A stretch of 64,000 nucleotides of DNA from Planctomycetota bacterium (GCA_026991575.1 JALXBF010000016.1:1-64000); one strand, 5' to 3'; positions 40,935 through 49,256 are shown, numbered from the stretch's first letter. Program-made: numbers and translations. Notes: generated by a model from the sequence alone, not told the origin.

Positions 40935-42119
40935 ATGGGCGCCCGAGTAGTTTGTGATACGCGCTGGCGTGTGTTGCGCCGGGCTGCGGCGTTGCTTACA
41001 ACGTGCATCGGGTTCGTTACGTGTGCTGGAGCGCAGGAGTCCAGTGTAGCATGGGCCGTTCTGGATCGCGTGGTGGAGGCGTACCGAGACGTTTACGACC
41101 TGCGCTTTGAGTACGATGCGTGGGTCGACTTTGGTCAGGACGGCAGTGTCGAGCAGACGACGACGGGAAGTTTTCTGTTCCGCCTGCGCGAACGGACATA
41201 CCGTTGGGAGCAAAGGCACCAGCGGGAAGACGGTGGTCCAGGGATACATGCTATTCACAGTCTCTTGCGCGGGAGCTACAACCTTTACACCAAGCACGCG
41301 GATGCTGTGCAGGGAACGCTACACCGTGGTTCGCAGAAGAACATCTGGACGTGGGGTGCTGGCGTGATCAGTCCGCTCTTTGACCCTCTGCTAATTGATC
41401 GGAGTCGCTGCGTGGCGTTTCTGCTCGGAGAGGAGCGCGTTGGCTTGCGTAAGTGCGCGCACGTGGTGGTGATCCCAAGGGGCTACGTTACCGAGCAGCG
41501 GTACCACGAGTTAAAGGCGATGGCGGCGCGCGGCGAGGTGCCTGACGATAGGCTCGGGCACAACTACTGGGTCGATACGGCGAGAGGTACAGTGCTCCGG
41601 TACGAGACGGTCGCTCTCGGGTTGGGCCCGGACGGTTCACGCCGTCCGATCACGACGTTTATAACGCGGGCAACGGAAGTGCGACCGTTTCGGCAGGATG
41701 GTGTGGAGATATGGCTTGCTGTGGAGGCTGAGAATGTGTGCATGCCGATGAGGCGAGGGAACGCGGTGGTGGTACCGGGCTACATCGAGCGGATCGTGAT
41801 TGTACCAGACAGTGTGCAGATCAATCCGCGAGCGCCGGACGAGGCGTATGTGATTGAGCCTCCTCCGGGCACACGGTTACAAGAGGAGGGGGATGATACG
41901 CTGGTACGGCCGGATGCGGACGCGCCACCGGCCGAGAGTATAGCGGATCTTGTGCGTGTGACGGATCGGATGATCGAAGAGGCGGATCGGCAGTTGCGGG
42001 AGGAGGGCCTGGCCGTGGTGGCCCCGGGACATGGCGGTGTGTGGCGCTGGGCGGTGCTGGTTGCAGGAGTGGTCCTGATTGTCGTGGGGCTGTGGTTGCG
42101 CAAGGCCAGCGTGGGCTAA
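40935..42119 (+). CDS. LolA-like exported protein with C-terminal membrane anchor
   Basis: 394 residues from ATG 40935 (GGGAGGTGTGG upstream). Sec signal peptide (AAALLTTCIGFVTCAGAQ). The body starts VLDRVVEAYRDVYDLRFEYD and ends with a IVPDSVQINPRAPDEAYVIE-like strand, matching the layout of outer-membrane lipoprotein-sorting/LolA-type folds. A Glu/Asp-rich linker leads to a transmembrane helix (WRWAVLVAGVVLIVVGLWLR) and a short basic tail. It may be a periplasmic binding or chaperone component for the neighbouring exported proteins. The assignment is by fold impression only. Confidence 0.7.
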   Translation: MGARVVCDTRWRVLRRAAALLTTCIGFVTCAGAQESSVAWAVLDRVVEAYRDVYDLRFEYDAWVDFGQDGSVEQTTTGSFLFRLRERTYRWEQRHQREDGGPGIHAIHSLLRGSYNLYTKHADAVQGTLHRGSQKNIWTWGAGVISPLFDPLLIDRSRCVAFLLGEERVGLRKCAHVVVIPRGYVTEQRYHELKAMAARGEVPDDRLGHNYWVDTARGTVLRYETVALGLGPDGSRRPITTFITRATEVRPFRQDGVEIWLAVEAENVCMPMRRGNAVVVPGYIERIVIVPDSVQINPRAPDEAYVIEPPPGTRLQEEGDDTLVRPDADAPPAESIADLVRVTDRMIEEADRQLREEGLAVVAPGHGGVWRWAVLVAGVVLIVVGLWLRKASVG

Positions 42120-42202
42120 AGTGCTTTGCCAGGTTCTCGTGTGGCAAGGAAGGGGTGGTCGTACGCCGTCGCAACGTCGTGGCGTCGGTCGGAGTCCTGG
42201 GT

Positions 42203-42853
42203 ATGGCTCGACAGCCACGCATAGGCTTGCAGGTTGTGCTGGCTTTGGCGGTAGCAGTCTGTGCGAGGGCCACATGGTGCGAAGGTGCTTTACAGGAGCC
42301 AACACCACGTGAGCAGGTCGCACACTCTACCCAGCCAAGCCGGGTCAATTGCGCGGTGCGTTGTCTGTACATCTTGGGCGCGTGGCTGGGAGAGCACTGG
42401 ACGTTCGAGCAGGTGCTTGCTGCCTTTGACACAGGCCCTGCGGCGGGCGAGGTGTCCGTCGAAGAACTCGTCGAAGCTGCTGGCCGGCTCGGTGTCACAC
42501 TTAGGCCAGCGCGCATGACGGCACGCGAGGCCGCCAGGGTACGCAGCCCGCTTGTGTTGCTCATCCCGCCCCGCGTAGAAGGCAGGCCTGGCCACTTTGT
42601 GGTGGCTCGCCCCGTTGGGGGTAGGCATGACGCATGGCAGGTGCTCGATCCAGACGCTACCCCGATGCTCACCACCCCGCACAGCATTTTCGGCCGAGGC
42701 CAACTGGTCGTGCTGGTGCCGACGCGCCGGGCGGGGGCAGAGCTCGTTGTCGGCACAGTGATTGTCGCGGCAGTTCTTGCGGTTGTGGTCGGTTTCGCGT
42801 ACCGGCGTCAGCGTCGTCGCACGACGGCGACGACTGGACGCTGTGCGGTATAG
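42203..42853 (+). CDS. Exported C39-family cysteine peptidase with membrane anchor
   Basis: 216 residues. N-terminal signal (LQVVLALAVAVCARATWCEG). The peptidase domain has Gln44 six residues before Cys50 (QPSRVNCAVRCLY), His131 (GHFVV) and Asp149 (VLDP): the Gln/Cys/His/Asp set of C39 bacteriocin-leader peptidases. A transmembrane helix (VVGTVIVAAVLAVVVGFAY) and a basic tail end the protein. Unlike typical C39 domains it is not fused to an ABC transporter and should act outside the cytoplasm. Alternative start: GTG 42155, which has a better ribosome site (AAGGAAGGGG). Last gene of the cluster. Confidence 0.82.
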   Translation: MARQPRIGLQVVLALAVAVCARATWCEGALQEPTPREQVAHSTQPSRVNCAVRCLYILGAWLGEHWTFEQVLAAFDTGPAAGEVSVEELVEAAGRLGVTLRPARMTAREAARVRSPLVLLIPPRVEGRPGHFVVARPVGGRHDAWQVLDPDATPMLTTPHSIFGRGQLVVLVPTRRAGAELVVGTVIVAAVLAVVVGFAYRRQRRRTTATTGRCAV

Positions 42854-43206
42854 TCGGCGCTTGCCCGGCGTGCCGAACGGCAGGACCCGGGGCCGGACGC
42901 AAGGTGGCCTGGGGTTGGCATCAGTGCAACCGTGGCTGGGCCGCTGTCTTGTTCCTCGTCGCTGCCCTACGGCGCGCTTATGGCGGGCAGTTTTCCCTGG
43001 GACCAACGGGAGTCCATCCCACGCTGTGGCGGGTCAAGAACCGGGTAACTGCAATGGCTGAATCGCTTCCGGTTGGGCCGGAGCGTTTCATCCTTTTGCG
43101 CCGGGACCGGCGGGCCGGGCCGGCCGTTTGGCGTCGCGTTGAGCGAGCGGGTGAGTAGGTTTCCGGCGTGGTGTTGGGGAGCAGGCGAACCGGGAACCGG
43201 ACCGAT

Positions 43207-43404
43207 CGGGCAGCCTACTTCAAACGCATGGGCAGGCTGGTTCGAACGCACGGGCGGGCCGCTTGAGCCGGACAGGTGGCTTGGCCCAGGCCGACGGGCA
43301 GTTTTCTTCCAACGCACGGGCGGCTTGCTTCAAATGGACGGGTGCCTTGGCTCGAACGGGCGGGCAGTGTCCTTGAAACCGGTGGGCGGGTTGCTTCAAA
43401 CGGG
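43207..43404 (+). repeat. Array of nine 22-bp units
   Basis: Nine contiguous units of exactly 22 bp (starts 43207, 43229, ... 43383). Consensus CGGGCRGSYTGCTTCAAACG plus two variable bases. Units have diverged from each other but keep strict spacing; 22 is not a multiple of three, so this is not a coding repeat. Confidence 0.88.
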
Positions 43405-43581
43405 CCGTGGGGCTGTACACGCGCCCGGCCTGCGCGTCGGAGTGCGCCTGTCCAGCGAGCTGGAAGTTCTCACCGAGATTTGTTCTGGCCCCTGTAGCCG
43501 GAGGTAAGTGAGCGTATGCGCGGGGGGAGAGCAACAACCCCGCCGACGGGATGGGCGAGTCAACTTGGGAGCTTACGTGAA

Positions 43582-43820
43582 GGGTGGGAGGGAGGCTTCA
43601 TGCCCCCCTCCCGCCCTGTTGATGGGTAGCGCTAGCGGTACGAGCTCTGTTTTTCTCCATGAAGAATCCCCCGGCGCTGCGGACGGCGGTCCGCGGCGTC
43701 GGCGAGTTGACATCGCGCTGCCGCCGTGACGACAGCGCAGTCCGTTCGTCTACCCCGCCCGCCCAAGGAAACTCGACCACCCGAGCCGCGGGCGGATCGA
43801 TCCGGCCCGCGGCTCGGGTG
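43582..43820 (+). repeat. Palindrome-rich intergenic element, copy 2 (diverged)
   Basis: A GC hairpin at 43582-43616 (GGGTGGGAGGGAGGC arm), the box TTGATGGGTAGCGC at 43619-43632, a T run, an imperfect palindrome at 43672-43704, and a 16-bp-arm palindrome at 43778-43820 (CACCCGAGCCGCGGGC arm). Same order as copies 1 and 3 but different palindrome sequences. Confidence 0.6.
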
Positions 43821-44303
43821 CTGCGATTCGCCTGGGCCGGCGGCGAGTGCAAGCGGAAGTGCAGGCAGACTTCGCGGTGATTCCGGCGCGACCCTGAATT
43901 TACCACGCCAGCGGGCCGCACGGCGGCTCGCTTGGTGCTCGACGGACTGGAGCGAACCAGAGCATCCAGGCGACAACAGAAGCGGCCCATCAGGAGTCAG
44001 GGGGGCGCAAGCAAGCGAGGAAGCGGGGTAATGCCCGTGGAGCAAGGGCACTCAGGTTGACGCAGACGACCAAAAGGTGGGGCGGTAGGCGAGCGCCACG
44101 GTAAGTGCCCGCAGAGGGCCAAGGAAGGTGCCCGGGTTGGAGCGAGGCTCTGGCGGAGGCCGCGAAGGTAGAGGTTGTCTGCCGGTGGCCCTGGTGACGG
44201 GGTGTGGATGGGCGAGGTCTCGGCCTGGTGTGGATTGGCGGCTGGAGGCAGCTTGCACACAGGAGGTCAGTCGGTCCTCGTTGAGGTACGGCCGCCGACC
44301 GGA

Positions 44304-44376
44304 GAGCCCGATGCAGGAGAGCCGCACGTCCGGTTCGGCGGGGGCGGGCCCCGGGCAACCGGGGCTTAATTTCCTG
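44304..44376 (+). mobile_element. Group II intron 3' remnant (domain V and domain VI-like hairpin)
   Basis: 44304-44336 matches the 33-34 base domain V: GAGCC start with the AGC triad, GAGA loop, CGCACGTCCGGTTC end with the two-base bulge. One stem position is mismatched (C against C). A hairpin GCCCCGG-GCAA-CCGGGGC (44348-44365) follows where domain VI belongs. No reverse transcriptase gene is near, so this is an ORF-less or truncated copy. The 5' end could not be placed; it may lie between 43985 and 44300. Confidence 0.7.
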
Positions 44377-44670
44377 GCCGGGGGTTGACTGGGTGGCGCC
44401 GGCGGTATCTTGTCGCTCTTCTGGCCCTGCCCCTGCCGCCGTGGTCGCAGACCGCGGCGGCAGAGCAGCGTCGCGGTGCCGTCCGCACGCAGCACCCGCC
44501 CGCGACACGGCCCAGGAAGAAGCTTTCTTCATCTACTGCGCCATTCAGTCAACCTTGTGGGCGGGGGGCGTGGAGCTCCTCGTGCTGCCCGTCGTTGAAG
44601 CAAGCGGCCGATCTATCGGCCTCCAAGTGCGCGAAATGCTCGGCTGTCGTGACAAGCGTCCCAATGGCCG
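44366..44670 (+). repeat. Palindrome-rich intergenic element, copy 3
   Basis: Follows the intron remnant. Box TTGACTGGGTGGCGC (44385-44399), palindrome 44433-44463 (CTGCCGCCGTGGTC arm, GCA loop), then CCGCCCGCG.CACGGCCCAG and a tail with CCGATCTATCGGCC to about 44670. Aligns colinearly with 37675-37960; the main palindrome and the tail are about 155 bp apart in both. Confidence 0.75.
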
Positions 44671-44840
44671 TCTCGCCGGCACACGCGGCGAGCGACCGAC
44701 CGGTGGTAGAGTGGGCGCAAGAGCTGGAACGCACCCGTGCTGCAACAGGGGAAGCGCACCTTTCGTCGAATTCGGCTTGTCGGGTCCACCGCGGACTGCC
44801 AGAATACTTGCGGAGACGCCTGCGAAAGCCTCCGATGTCC

Positions 44841-44936
44841 TTGGTTCATTGGTTGCCTCCGTGCTCTCGGTTTCGTTTTCTGAAGCCATGGCACGGAGGC
44901 TTTTTTTGGGGGAATCCCACCGGCGATAAACTCCAG
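44841..44936 (+). repeat. About 95-bp repeat, right copy, with terminator-like hairpin
   Basis: Same orientation as 34811-34904. Perfect 10-bp arms GCCTCCGTGC (44855-44864) and GCACGGAGGC (44891-44900), then seven T. It is a good intrinsic terminator that would shield the S10 operon from island transcription. Confidence 0.7.
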
Positions 44937-44947
44937 ATCAGGACGGC

Positions 44948-44977
44948 TTGACGGCGGTTGGCTATTGCCCCTAAACT
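44948..44977 (+). promoter_or_regulatory. Candidate S10 operon promoter
   Basis: TTGACG and TAAACT separated by 18 bp, about 185 bp before rpsJ. Confidence 0.4.
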
Positions 44978-44978
44978 T

Positions 44979-45010
44979 CGACACCGCTGGCAAGTACGCG
45001 AACGGTGTCG
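44979..45010 (+). promoter_or_regulatory. Leader hairpin of the S10 operon
   Basis: CGACACCG/CGGTGTCG stem at the very start of the predicted 5' leader. A leader of this length could be a target for feedback by a ribosomal protein such as uL4, as in E. coli; no uL4-site similarity was established. Confidence 0.3.
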
Positions 45011-45161
45011 CTGAGCCCGTCGGACGGAGCAGGCCTACCCGACTGAACTCGCGCATTTTCCGCAGGTTACGCCAGGGCGCGATCCGGCGGCGACGTCTCG
45101 TGACGCTTCAGCGGCTGGTGCGTGCGGACGGGCACAATCTTGCGAAGACCTGAGAGCAGCC

Positions 45162-45482
45162 ATGACGGGTGGAAGAATTCGTATCCGGATGGAGGCTTAC
45201 GACCATAAGGTGCTCGATGACGCGGCAAAGAGCATCGTGGACACGGCGCTGGGAACCGGGGCCGACGTCCACGGCCCGATTCCGTTGCCGACGCGCATCG
45301 AGCGGTACACGGTGCTGCGCAGCCCGCACATCGACAAGAAGTCGCGCGAGCAGTTTGAGATCCGCACGCACAAGCGGCTGATCGACATTCTGCATCCGAC
45401 GCAACGCACCATCGATGCCCTGAACCGCTTGAGTCTGCCGGCTGGCGTGGACATCAAGATCAAGGCGTATCCGGTCCGCTGA
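45162..45482 (+). CDS. rpsJ: 30S ribosomal protein uS10
   Basis: 106 residues. [40 protein letters not shown] and [14 protein letters not shown] are canonical. First gene of the S10 operon. Confidence 0.98.
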   Translation: MTGGRIRIRMEAYDHKVLDDAAKSIVDTALGTGADVHGPIPLPTRIERYTVLRSPHIDKKSREQFEIRTHKRLIDILHPTQRTIDALNRLSLPAGVDIKIKAYPVR

Positions 45483-45550
45483 CGTCGCGCTGCGGCGCCG
45501 GCTGAACGTCCGGGTGCCGCGGCCGGTCATGACCGTCAGGGAGAGTGGCG

Positions 45551-46201
45551 ATGATCGTCGGTTTGTTGGGCAAGAAGATTGGTATGACCCAGATCTTTGA
45601 GGAGGACGGCACGGCTGTGCCCGTGACCGTGTTGCGGGTGGGGCCGTGTGTCGTCTTGAACGTGCGCACGCAGGAGCGCGACGGCTACTGGGCGATCCAG
45701 CTTGGCTTTGAGGACAAGCCACGCACGAAGGCAACCCGACCGGAGCGTGGTGTGGCCAGCAAGGCGAATACCGAGCCCAAGCGGTTCATCCGTGAGATTC
45801 GCCAGCGCGGACCAGTGGATGTGCAGCAGGGTGACGTGTTAACGGTTGAGCTGTTCAAGGACATCCCGGCCGTGGACGTGATCGGTACGTCCAAAGGGCG
45901 CGGTACGGCTGGCGTGATGCGTCGCTGGGGATTCGGTGGCCTGCCCGCCAGTCACGGTGTCAAACGGAAGCACCGTTCGCCCGGTTCTATCGGGGCAACG
46001 ACCGACCCCGGTCGGGTGTTGAAGGGCAAGAAGATGGCCGGGCGGATGGGCAACCAGCGGGTAACCATCCGCAACCTGAAGGTTGTCCGCGTGATGCCTG
46101 AGCAGGACCTGTTGCTGGTCAAGGGGGGCGTGCCCGGCCCGAACGGTGGCTACGTGATCGTGCGTCAGTCGAACAAGCTCAGAGAGCCCGTGTCGGCGTG
46201 A
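45551..46201 (+). CDS. rplC: 50S ribosomal protein uL3
   Basis: 216 residues from ATG 45551 (GGGAG 7 bases upstream; GTG 45545 would add two residues). MIVGLLGKKIGMTQIF start, KGRGTAGVMRRWGFGGLPAS and the long peptidyl-transferase-side loop (KKMAGRMGNQRVT) are present. Confidence 0.98.
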   Translation: MIVGLLGKKIGMTQIFEEDGTAVPVTVLRVGPCVVLNVRTQERDGYWAIQLGFEDKPRTKATRPERGVASKANTEPKRFIREIRQRGPVDVQQGDVLTVELFKDIPAVDVIGTSKGRGTAGVMRRWGFGGLPASHGVKRKHRSPGSIGATTDPGRVLKGKKMAGRMGNQRVTIRNLKVVRVMPEQDLLLVKGGVPGPNGGYVIVRQSNKLREPVSA

Positions 46202-46250
46202 GCTTGGCGTTGTTTTCGGGTGCCAGAGCGGCCCGTTAGGGATGTAAGCG

Positions 46251-46916
46251 ATGGAACTTCCGGTATACGATCGCTCGGGGAACCAGGTCGGCACGTTGAC
46301 GGTGGATCCGGCCGACTTTGGTGGCCGCATCAACAAGCAGCTGTTACACGACGTGGTGGTCATGTACCACGCCAACCGGCGGCAGGGCACGGTGAAGACG
46401 AAGAACCGTGCTGAGGTCGCCGGTTCGGGCCGGAAGCTGTATCGGCAGAAAGGAACCGGGTTGGCCCGTGTGGGCGATCGGCGCACGGGCAAGCGGGTCG
46501 GTGGCGGCATGACGCATGCGAAGCGGCCGCGCGACTTCTACTACCGGCTGCCAAAAAAAGCGGTGCGGGCGGCCACCCGGATGGCGTTCTTGAGCAAGAT
46601 CCTGGACGACGAGATTGTCATCATCGACTCGTTGGTCTTCGAGGAGCCGAAGACACGTGAGATGGTGGCGATCCTCCAGGCGCTTGGGCTGGCGGAGCAG
46701 AGCGTGCTGATTGCGCCGCGTGCTTATGATGAGCTGCTCTGGAAGTCGGCGCGCAACATCGAGCGGGTCGGTGTCCTGCCGGCTACGGATCTGAATGCCT
46801 GGGCGCTGTTGCGGTACAAGCGGCTGTTAATCACGCAGGAGGCGTTTGAGTTTTTCCGTGACCGCTCGCGGCAGCAGTTAGGGTTGGTGGCCGCCGGTGA
46901 GGCTTCGTCCGCGTAG
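46251..46916 (+). CDS. rplD: 50S ribosomal protein uL4
   Basis: 221 residues. The exit-tunnel loop GSGRKLYRQKGTGLARVGDR and the C-terminal RNA-binding fold are typical. In E. coli uL4 also represses the S10 operon. Confidence 0.97.
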   Translation: MELPVYDRSGNQVGTLTVDPADFGGRINKQLLHDVVVMYHANRRQGTVKTKNRAEVAGSGRKLYRQKGTGLARVGDRRTGKRVGGGMTHAKRPRDFYYRLPKKAVRAATRMAFLSKILDDEIVIIDSLVFEEPKTREMVAILQALGLAEQSVLIAPRAYDELLWKSARNIERVGVLPATDLNAWALLRYKRLLITQEAFEFFRDRSRQQLGLVAAGEASSA

Positions 46917-46969
46917 CCCAATTGGCGCGTCAACGGGCGGCGTGGAGCGCTTTAGGGAGCTGCTCACAG

Positions 46970-47305
46970 ATGGCTAGAAGACAGACCGTGTACCACCAGC
47001 GGCAGCAGCAACAGAGAGGGCCGGAGCTTGACCTGCATCAGGTGATCCTGCGGCCGATTGTGTCGGAGAAATCGCTGCAGCTGGCTGAGCAGTTGAATCA
47101 ATACACCTTCGAGGTCAATCGCTGGGCTACCAAGCAGCAGGTACGTCGCGCCGTGGAGCAGCTGTTCGATGTCCGAGTTGTGGCGGTGCGGATCGTGAAT
47201 CTGAAAGGCAAGCGGCGAAGGATGCGGTTCACGGAAGGGCGGACTGCAGCGAAGAAAAAGGCCATTGTGCGGTTGCACCCCGACGACCGGTTGAACTTTG
47301 TGTAG
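46970..47305 (+). CDS. rplW: 50S ribosomal protein uL23
   Basis: 111 residues from ATG 46970 (AGGGAGC upstream). A Gln/Arg-rich N-terminal tail of about 20 residues precedes LHQVILRPIVSEKSLQLAEQ. It sits at the tunnel exit and docks SRP and trigger factor. Confidence 0.96.
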   Translation: MARRQTVYHQRQQQQRGPELDLHQVILRPIVSEKSLQLAEQLNQYTFEVNRWATKQQVRRAVEQLFDVRVVAVRIVNLKGKRRRMRFTEGRTAAKKKAIVRLHPDDRLNFV

Positions 47306-47333
47306 TACGACACGAGCAGGAGTGGCGTAAGCG

Positions 47334-48188
47334 ATGGGCATCCGCTACTACAAGCCGACGAGCCCCGGTCGGCGGTTCGCGAGCGTGAGTGATTTCTCCG
47401 AGATCACCGACCGGAAGAAGAAGCCGGAGAAGTCGCTGTTGCGACCGTTGAAGAAGACCGCGGGCCGCAACAATCAGGGGGTGATTACCGCGCGGCACCG
47501 GGGCGGTGGCCACAAGCGGCGCTATCGCGTGATCGATTTCCGTCGGGACAAGGACGGGATTCCTGGGAAGGTGGTTTCCATCGAGTACGATCCGAACCGT
47601 TCGGCCCGCATTGCGCTGATTGCGTATCGTGATGGCGAGAAGCGGTACATCATTGCCCCGGAGGGGCTGAAGGCTGGCGACATCATCATGAACGGGCCGG
47701 ATGCCGAGCCGCGCGTAGGCAACTGCCTGCCGCTGAAGCGGATCCCCACCGGGATGTCGATCCACAACATCGAGCTGCAACCGGGCAAGGGCGGTCAGCT
47801 TTGTCGTGCCGCCGGCACCAGTGCGGTACTGAATGCTTGCGAAGGCAAGTGGGCGATCATCACGTTGCCCAGTGGTGAGATGCGGAAGGTGCGGGCGGAG
47901 TGCCGGGCGACGATCGGCGTGGTCAGCAATGCGGACCACATGAACATCCGGCTGGGCAAGGCGGGGCGGAAACGGTGGCTGGGTCGTCGGCCGCATGTGC
48001 GGGGTACAGCGATGAATCCGGTGGATCACCCGATGGGTGGTGGTGAAGGCCGGAGCAAAGGGCATGAGCCGCAGAGCCCGACGGGTGTGCCGGCCAAGGG
48101 TGGCCGCACCCGGAATCCGCGCAAGCCTAGTCGGAAGCTGATCCTGCGTCGCCGTACCTCGAAGCGCTACGGCCAGTTGCCGATCTAG
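47334..48188 (+). CDS. rplB: 50S ribosomal protein uL2
   Basis: 284 residues. Contains [20 protein letters not shown] and the conserved peptidyl-transferase-proximal [20 protein letters not shown]. Slightly longer than E. coli uL2 (273). Confidence 0.98.
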   Translation: MGIRYYKPTSPGRRFASVSDFSEITDRKKKPEKSLLRPLKKTAGRNNQGVITARHRGGGHKRRYRVIDFRRDKDGIPGKVVSIEYDPNRSARIALIAYRDGEKRYIIAPEGLKAGDIIMNGPDAEPRVGNCLPLKRIPTGMSIHNIELQPGKGGQLCRAAGTSAVLNACEGKWAIITLPSGEMRKVRAECRATIGVVSNADHMNIRLGKAGRKRWLGRRPHVRGTAMNPVDHPMGGGEGRSKGHEPQSPTGVPAKGGRTRNPRKPSRKLILRRRTSKRYGQLPI

Positions 48189-48265
48189 GCGGCAGTGGGA
48201 ACCAGGCGTCGCGCGGAGGTGTCTTTCGGTAGGGGCTAAGGTGAGCTGCTGTGAGGTAGCGAGCG

Positions 48266-48547
48266 ATGGGCCGATCGCTGAAGAAAGGGCCGTTTGTGGA
48301 CGAGAAGCTCCTGCGTAAGGTGGAGCGGATGCAGGAGCAGGGCATTAAGGAGCCGATTCGCACCTGGTCGCGACGCTCGACGATTGTGCCCGAGTTTGTC
48401 GGGCACACGTTCCTGGTGCACAATGGCAAGACCTTTGTGCGGGTGTATGTGACCGAGGAGATGGTCGGTCACAAGTTGGGCGAGTTTGCCCCGACGCGTA
48501 CGTTCCGCGGCCATGGTGGTCGCGGTGCGCGAGGCGGCAAGCGCTGA
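48266..48547 (+). CDS. rpsS: 30S ribosomal protein uS19
   Basis: 93 residues. [20 protein letters not shown] start, [20 protein letters not shown] and [12 protein letters not shown] end. A tRNA gene, not rplV, follows directly. Confidence 0.98.
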   Translation: MGRSLKKGPFVDEKLLRKVERMQEQGIKEPIRTWSRRSTIVPEFVGHTFLVHNGKTFVRVYVTEEMVGHKLGEFAPTRTFRGHGGRGARGGKR

Positions 48548-48621
48548 GCGACGTGGGTGTGGAACTTGTCGAGTTGGCCTCAAAGCGGTATTAATTGCTT
48601 TGGACCAGCTCAACGTCGTGA

Positions 48622-48693
48622 CGCGGGGTGGAGCAGTGGTAGCTCGCCAGGCTCATAACCTGGAGGTCGCGGGTTCGAATCCCGCCCCCGCAA
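48622..48693 (+). tRNA. Initiator tRNA-fMet (anticodon CAT)
   Basis: Anticodon stem CCAGG/CCTGG with loop CTCATAA. The acceptor CGCGGGG faces CCCCGCA, leaving the unpaired C1-A72 typical of initiators, and the D arm GGAGCAG has A11. The anticodon stem has two G-C pairs plus A-T in place of the usual three G-C pairs. CCA is not encoded. It lies between rpsS and rplV. Confidence 0.93.
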
Positions 48694-48836
48694 CTTAACC
48701 AACCCGATCAGCGCCTGTCGCAGCGAGCTTCGCAGGTTTCTCCCGACGCAGCCATGCGGTTGACGCGTTGGGAGTTTCTTTATCGGCGGGAACTGGCGCC
48801 GCAGGCCCACCACGGGTCGGACGGAGGAAGACGACG

Positions 48837-49196
48837 ATGTCGGACGTATGGGTCGGCCGAGAGTACCGGGCGATACACCGATTTGCGCGCATCTCGCCGC
48901 GCAAGGTTCGTCCGATTGCCCGGCTGGTCAAAGGCCTCTCAGCGGACGAAGCGCTCGAGGTGTTGGACCTGATGCCGCAGCGCGGCGCCAAGCTCTTGCA
49001 GCGCGTGATCCACTCGGCTCGGGCCAACGCGGACGACCTCGGCGAACGCGACCTCTCGAAGCTCTATGTCAAAGAGGTCCGCGTCGATGACGGCCCTCGG
49101 CTGAAGCGGATCCAACCGCGGGCTCGTGGCATGGCGTTCCTGATTCGCAAGCGGATGTGCCACATTCGCGTGGTATTGCAACGGATGGCCGAGTAG
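48837..49196 (+). CDS. rplV: 50S ribosomal protein uL22
   Basis: 119 residues from ATG 48837 (ACGGAGGAAG upstream). Core RISPRKVRPIARLVKGLSAD and the tunnel hairpin (LKRIQPRARGMAFLIRKRM). Two extra N-terminal strands are short. It follows the tRNA by 143 bp, so it may have its own leader. Confidence 0.97.
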   Translation: MSDVWVGREYRAIHRFARISPRKVRPIARLVKGLSADEALEVLDLMPQRGAKLLQRVIHSARANADDLGERDLSKLYVKEVRVDDGPRLKRIQPRARGMAFLIRKRMCHIRVVLQRMAE

Positions 49197-49256
49197 CTTC
49201 TCTTCCGCAGAGACCGCCGGAGCAGGCAGTAGTCGATCGCTGCTGAGGACAGCCGC

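Larger units (their letters stand above)
42854..45161. other. 2.3-kb repeat-rich stretch before the S10 operon, no intact gene
   Basis: Contains the 9-unit 22-bp array, two palindrome-rich elements, a group II intron remnant, the right-hand 95-bp repeat and the likely S10 promoter and leader. Short frames such as one ending near 43158 have no recognisable content. Confidence 0.6.

Noticed and set aside
42634-43158. Protein overlapping the C39 peptidase end
   Set aside because: The first half is a shifted frame of the peptidase gene and the second half has no recognisable feature.
43207-43404. CRISPR array
   Set aside because: The 22-bp units are contiguous with no spacers, and no cas gene is in the window.
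43990-44532. Minus-strand protein of about 180 residues
   Set aside because: It spans the intron remnant and palindrome element; similarity to the frame at 37648-37896 is explained by the repeated DNA, not by a protein family.
48622-48693. Elongator tRNA-Met
   Set aside because: The C1-A72 mismatch and A11 in the D arm fit the initiator.
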